Below, in pieces: positions 6,570 through 9,428 of a stretch of DNA of 9,428 nt; position 1 is the stretch's first letter; every line of letters begins with the position of its first letter. The notes under the pieces were generated by a model that made no database searches, was not told the origin of the DNA, and saw nothing but the letters and a program-made list of their open reading frames with translations. This DNA comes from Caldisericaceae bacterium (GTDB lineage Bacteria > Caldisericota > Caldisericia > Caldisericales > Caldisericaceae), in assembly GCA_021161495.1 (NCBI GenBank), contig JAGHAO010000019.1:1-9428 (forward strand), read 5' to 3'. Both the position numbers and the translations under genes were made by a program.

Positions 6570-7449
6570 AAGAAATTTTGCAAAGCATAAAGAAAGTTTC
6601 AAATTTATCTTTATCAATACGGTTATTATTTTTATAGGTTCGATTATTTATGCCATTTCGGTGGATATGTTTTTCGATCCGAATCATATTGCCCCCGGCG
6701 GTTTTATTGGAATTGCAATAATAATAAATCATTATTTCCCGTTCCTAAAAATAGGAACAATGATTCTTCTTATGAATATTCCATTGTTTGTTATAGGATT
6801 GAAACGCATAGGCTGGCATTTTCTTTACGGCACGATTATCGGAACAATCCTTTCTTCCGTCCTTATAGATATTATGGCTCCTTATGTTCCTTCGATACAT
6901 ACCGATATGATTCTTGCTTGTATTTATGGCGGTTTTATTATGGGTGTGGGTATAGGGATTATTTTCAAAGCATATGGTTCAACGGGCGGAACGGATCTCC
7001 TTGCTCAAATAGTTTATGATTATACAGGCCTTCCTTTCAGCCAGGCGATGATGGTAATAGATGTGATTATTATTATTGCCGCGGGGATTGTATTCAAAGA
7101 TATTAACATTTCTCTTTATTCCGTAATTGCGGAACTTGTCGGCAACAAAACGATTGATATTGTTCAGAGCGGTTTTACCTTTTCGAAAGCCGTTTATATT
7201 ATTACGGAACATCCGGAACCTATCAAAGAATCCGTACTTACGGAAATAGGCAGAGGCGTTACCGAAATTGACGCAAAAGGCGGATACACGGGTAGGCATA
7301 AAAAAATGCTCCTTGTCGTTGTTCCGCATACTCAGGTTTCGAAAATCAAAAAAGTCGTGCGAGATGCCGACCCTGACAGTTTTATTATAATCGCGGAGCT
7401 GAACGAGGTTATAGGAAGCGGTTTCAAATCGATGAAAGAACGCATATGA
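6532..7449 (+). CDS. YitT/YvjA-family membrane protein (DUF161 plus DUF2179)
   Basis: This is an integral membrane protein of 305 residues and unproven function. A very basic N-terminus (residues 2-24) precedes about five or six hydrophobic segments: roughly 25-45, 55-70, 75-90, 98-118, 125-146 and 173-187. The family motifs APGGF (54-58) and GSTGGTD (149-155) lie in this membrane part. The soluble C-terminal domain (about 216-296) contains RGVTEIDAKGGYTG (241-254), typical of DUF2179, which is thought to be a ligand-binding regulatory domain. The position between prfB and ftsE matches what I recall of B. subtilis yvjA. It overlaps prfB by 38 bases and ftsE by 4 (ATGA), so it belongs to the same transcript. 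The position suggests, but does not prove, an envelope or division-linked role. The basic N-terminus is encoded largely in the overlap; a later start is possible, but the strong ribosome binding site argues for 6532. Confidence 0.9.
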   Translation: MRLFGRILKRKRKRNFAKHKESFKFIFINTVIIFIGSIIYAISVDMFFDPNHIAPGGFIGIAIIINHYFPFLKIGTMILLMNIPLFVIGLKRIGWHFLYGTIIGTILSSVLIDIMAPYVPSIHTDMILACIYGGFIMGVGIGIIFKAYGSTGGTDLLAQIVYDYTGLPFSQAMMVIDVIIIIAAGIVFKDINISLYSVIAELVGNKTIDIVQSGFTFSKAVYIITEHPEPIKESVLTEIGRGVTEIDAKGGYTGRHKKMLLVVVPHTQVSKIKKVVRDADPDSFIIIAELNEVIGSGFKSMKERI

Positions 7450-8105
7450 TAGAATTAAAAAATATCGTAAAAGTTTATCCCAACGGGACTGTTGCCCTTG
7501 ATAAAGTGAATTTGAAAATAAACAAAGGAGACTTCATTTACATAGTCGGAGAGTCCGGAGCGGGGAAAACGACTTTACTCAGAATTTTGCATTTGGACGA
7601 GTATCCCACTCGAGGAGAAATGTTTGCATTCGGAAAGCGCGTTGATAAAAGAACGAAACCTTACCTTTGGAGAAGAAAGGTTCAACTTGCATATCAGGAT
7701 TTTATGCTTATAGAGGATAGAACGGTATTCGAAAATATTACTTTACCTCTTCAAGTTAAAGGTGAAAATTACTCTATGCTCGTTCAAAGAGCGGAAACGG
7801 TGCTTGCTTCGCTGGGCCTGCGCGACAAGATGCACAAACTTGTCAGGGAACTTTCGGGAGGGGAAAAGCAGCGTGTTTCTCTCGGAAGGGCGGTCATTTC
7901 GGAACCGGAGATTCTTTTGCTTGACGAACCGCTTGGAAATTTGGATATGGAAACAGCGACTGTTATTATGAATTTCATAGATGCGATTAACGAACGGGGA
8001 ATTACCGTTGTTATGTCTACGCATCATATGGTTAAAAGGGAAACATCTCCCAAAAGAATCATAAAGTTAAAGAACGGGAGGATTATAGCAAAGGGTTATG
8101 TTTAG
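7446..8105 (+). CDS. ftsE: Cell division ATP-binding protein FtsE
   Basis: FtsE is the cytoplasmic ATPase of the FtsEX complex. The complex does not transport a solute; it uses ATP to control peptidoglycan hydrolases outside the membrane. All ABC motifs are present: Walker A GESGAGKT (35-42), Q-loop Gln84 in YQDF, the FtsE-like stretch DRTVFENITLPL (91-102), the signature LSGGEKQR (136-143), Walker B ILLLDEP with catalytic Glu161, the D-loop GNLD, and the switch His193 in STHH. The length of 219 residues is typical. Its start overlaps the upstream stop as ATGA and its end overlaps ftsX by eight bases, so translation is coupled throughout. Immediate linkage to a four-helix FtsX separates it from LolD or macrolide exporter ATPases, which it otherwise resembles. 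Confidence 0.96.
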   Translation: MIELKNIVKVYPNGTVALDKVNLKINKGDFIYIVGESGAGKTTLLRILHLDEYPTRGEMFAFGKRVDKRTKPYLWRRKVQLAYQDFMLIEDRTVFENITLPLQVKGENYSMLVQRAETVLASLGLRDKMHKLVRELSGGEKQRVSLGRAVISEPEILLLDEPLGNLDMETATVIMNFIDAINERGITVVMSTHHMVKRETSPKRIIKLKNGRIIAKGYV

Positions 8106-8973
8106 GCTTTTTTATATGCTCAGGCAGAGTCTTTTGTTGCTGAACAGAAGCAAAAAAGTGATTTTTGTTTCCGTTGTTTTTCTTACTATCGGGTTTGTTA
8201 CAATCGGAAGCATTTATATCGTAGGGAAAAGGTTTTTTCAATCTTCTCTCAGTTTGAAAAATAAAGTGACGATAACCGTGTTTTTCAAAACGAGTGATTC
8301 TTACGACGACGTATCGAAAACGATAGATGAAATCCGGGCAATTGACGGCGTAAAAAATGTGTCTCTCATAACAAAGGAAGAGGGCAAGGAGAATTTTATA
8401 AAGTTGTTCCCGCAGTATGCACCTTTGCTTGAAACCTTAAATGAGAATCCGTTTCCCTACACCGCAAAAGTGGAAATTTCGGATATTTCGATGGGGAATA
8501 GTATTAAGAGTTTAATCGCATCGTTTCCTACGGTTGACTCCGTTATATTTTCCGAAGAGATGGCAAAAAAGATAAACAATCTTACCAAGGTTGCGTGGCT
8601 TTTGTTTATTTTTGTTTTTGTAGTGGTTATTGCCGAATTCGTTTTTATATCTCAAAGCATTATGTCTTTCCTTGTGGATTTAAGGCACACGGAAATAAAA
8701 GTTTTGAAGCTCATAGGAGCGGATAATGCATTTATCGAAATTCCGTTTGTGCTCGTGGTAGTTTTTGCTGTTTTTGTATCCTGGGCTTTGTCTCTTTACT
8801 TCCTCAAAAAAATAGACTTTTGGAGTATTGATATCATTAAAGGTTTGCTTCCCTTTGCGGATTACAATTTCTCCGTAAATACCGCCAAACTTTTTGCGGA
8901 ATTGTTTGGCTTTGGTATTGTTGTTTGCCTCATAGGTGCCATAATCCCTTTAAGGAGGGTGAGCAGAGTATGA
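8098..8973 (+). CDS. ftsX: Cell division protein FtsX (permease-like)
   Basis: FtsX is the membrane half of FtsEX. It converts ATP hydrolysis by FtsE into a conformational signal to an extracellular hydrolase or activator. Four hydrophobic segments are seen (about 21-43, 165-187, 214-236 and 266-285). A large extracellular domain (about 44-160) lies between the first two and includes the family-typical segment NPFPYTAKV (117-125). The cytoplasmic loop between helices 2 and 3 carries HTEIKVLKLIGADNAFIEIPF (197-217), a conserved FtsX stretch probably contacting FtsE. The length of 291 residues is normal. It starts eight bases before the ftsE stop and ends with a TGA inside the next gene's ATGA. 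Confidence 0.96.
   Translation: MFRLFYMLRQSLLLLNRSKKVIFVSVVFLTIGFVTIGSIYIVGKRFFQSSLSLKNKVTITVFFKTSDSYDDVSKTIDEIRAIDGVKNVSLITKEEGKENFIKLFPQYAPLLETLNENPFPYTAKVEISDISMGNSIKSLIASFPTVDSVIFSEEMAKKINNLTKVAWLLFIFVFVVVIAEFVFISQSIMSFLVDLRHTEIKVLKLIGADNAFIEIPFVLVVVFAVFVSWALSLYFLKKIDFWSIDIIKGLLPFADYNFSVNTAKLFAELFGFGIVVCLIGAIIPLRRVSRV
8953..8958 (+). promoter_or_regulatory. Ribosome binding site of the EnvC-like gene
   Basis: AGGAGG lies within the last codons of ftsX, eleven bases before the ATG at 8970. It supports that start together with the ATGA overlap. Confidence 0.7.
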
Positions 8974-9428
8974 AAAAAATAATACTGTTTTGTCTTGTAT
9001 CTCTGCTAATTTTTCTTTTGTCAAATCCTGTTGCCTATTCCGGGCTTACGGAGGAGCAGAAGAAACTTCAGAGATACAAAGAACAACTTAAGTATGTTCA
9101 GCAGCAAATTGCCAATGTAAATTATAACGAGTCAAGCGTGATTGCACTTCTCGGGAACCTTGAGGCAGAGGTGCAAGGAGTGCGTCAGAATATTTCCGTT
9201 ATTCAAAACAAAATCTCCGTGCTTGAAAAAGAAATTTCCGAAAAAAAACAAATCATTGCGGAAAACGAGAAACTCATAGAGGAAAACAAAAAAGCGATTT
9301 GTACGGCGCTTAACCTTTCTTATAAGATGAGTGAGATTTCCCCGGTTGAACTTCTTTTTTCCGGGCAGGATATAAACTCTTCCGCGGACAAGGTTGCGTA
9401 TATTTCATATATAGCGGGCGCAAATAAA
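8970..9428 (+). CDS. Secreted coiled-coil protein, EnvC/PcsB/CwlO-like, 3' end outside window
   Basis: Only the first 153 codons are present; the frame is open to the window edge. The N-terminus is a clear signal peptide: Lys2-Lys3, a hydrophobic core about 4-18, and probable cleavage near residue 24 (Ala-Tyr-Ser before Gly-Leu-Thr). From about 26 to 113 it is a long Glu/Lys/Gln-rich coiled coil with heptad-like Ile, Leu and Val. A helical segment follows (ICTALNLSYKMSEISPVELL, about 111-130, then FSGQDINSSADK), resembling the region after the coiled coil in EnvC, CwlO and PcsB. Its place directly after ftsX fits a hydrolase or hydrolase activator regulated by FtsEX. The expected C-terminal catalytic domain (M23/LytM, NlpC/P60 or CHAP) is not visible, so the class is undecided. 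The ATG overlaps the ftsX stop by four bases. Confidence 0.82.
   Translation, partial: MKKIILFCLVSLLIFLLSNPVAYSGLTEEQKKLQRYKEQLKYVQQQIANVNYNESSVIALLGNLEAEVQGVRQNISVIQNKISVLEKEISEKKQIIAENEKLIEENKKAICTALNLSYKMSEISPVELLFSGQDINSSADKVAYISYIAGANK

Noticed and set aside
7446..8973. ABC exporter of the LolCDE or MacB type
   Set aside because: The FtsE-like Q-loop region, the four-helix FtsX with NPFP and the HTEIKVLKLIGA loop, and the following secreted coiled-coil gene fit FtsEX better.

Overview
The window is a compact, single-strand stretch of bacterial housekeeping genes. All nine genes are on the + strand and almost all are separated by a few bases or overlap. The base composition leans AT-rich, with many AGA/AGG and ATA codons. 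The order hpf-secA-prfB-(YitT-family membrane gene)-ftsE-ftsX matches, as I remember it, the Bacillus subtilis yvyD-secA-prfB-(cccB)-yvjA-ftsE-ftsX region. This suggests a Firmicute or a deep-branching lineage that keeps that order, such as Caldisericota or a thermophilic relative. I cannot fix the taxon from the sequence. I see no mobile element, CRISPR array, RNA gene or prophage signature, and no non-coding stretch longer than about 70 bases.

Layout. Positions 36-2394 hold alanine racemase (alr), which makes D-Ala for peptidoglycan, and a sugar-type major facilitator transporter. A 69-bp intergenic gap follows, carrying a near-consensus housekeeping promoter (TTGACA, 17 bp, TATACT) and a strong ribosome binding site. 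Positions 2464-6569 hold long-form hibernation promoting factor, the SecA translocation ATPase and peptide chain release factor 2. Positions 6532-9428 hold a YitT/YvjA-type membrane protein, FtsE, FtsX and the first 153 codons of a secreted coiled-coil protein. That last gene is probably an EnvC/PcsB-type murein hydrolase or hydrolase activator controlled by FtsEX. The genes from hpf onward look like one transcription unit with heavy translational coupling.

The observation most worth following is in prfB. The gene reads from an ATG at 5478 to the TAA at 6567 in one frame, but codon 25 is an in-frame UGA. It lies exactly where other bacteria have the autoregulatory +1 frameshift site of RF2. 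Here the downstream coding sequence is in the SAME frame as the UGA, and a classical +1 shift would hit a second UGA one codon later. Either one base is missing from the sequence (CTG for CTTG at about 5553), restoring a UCC-UGA-C frameshift site, or this RF2 is controlled by UGA readthrough instead of frameshifting. Smaller points are an alanine racemase with Asn where many homologues have a carbamylated Lys, and a SecA whose C-terminus ends in a Lys/Arg tail instead of the zinc-binding motif. I found no convincing multi-gene novel system; everything else is ordinary.
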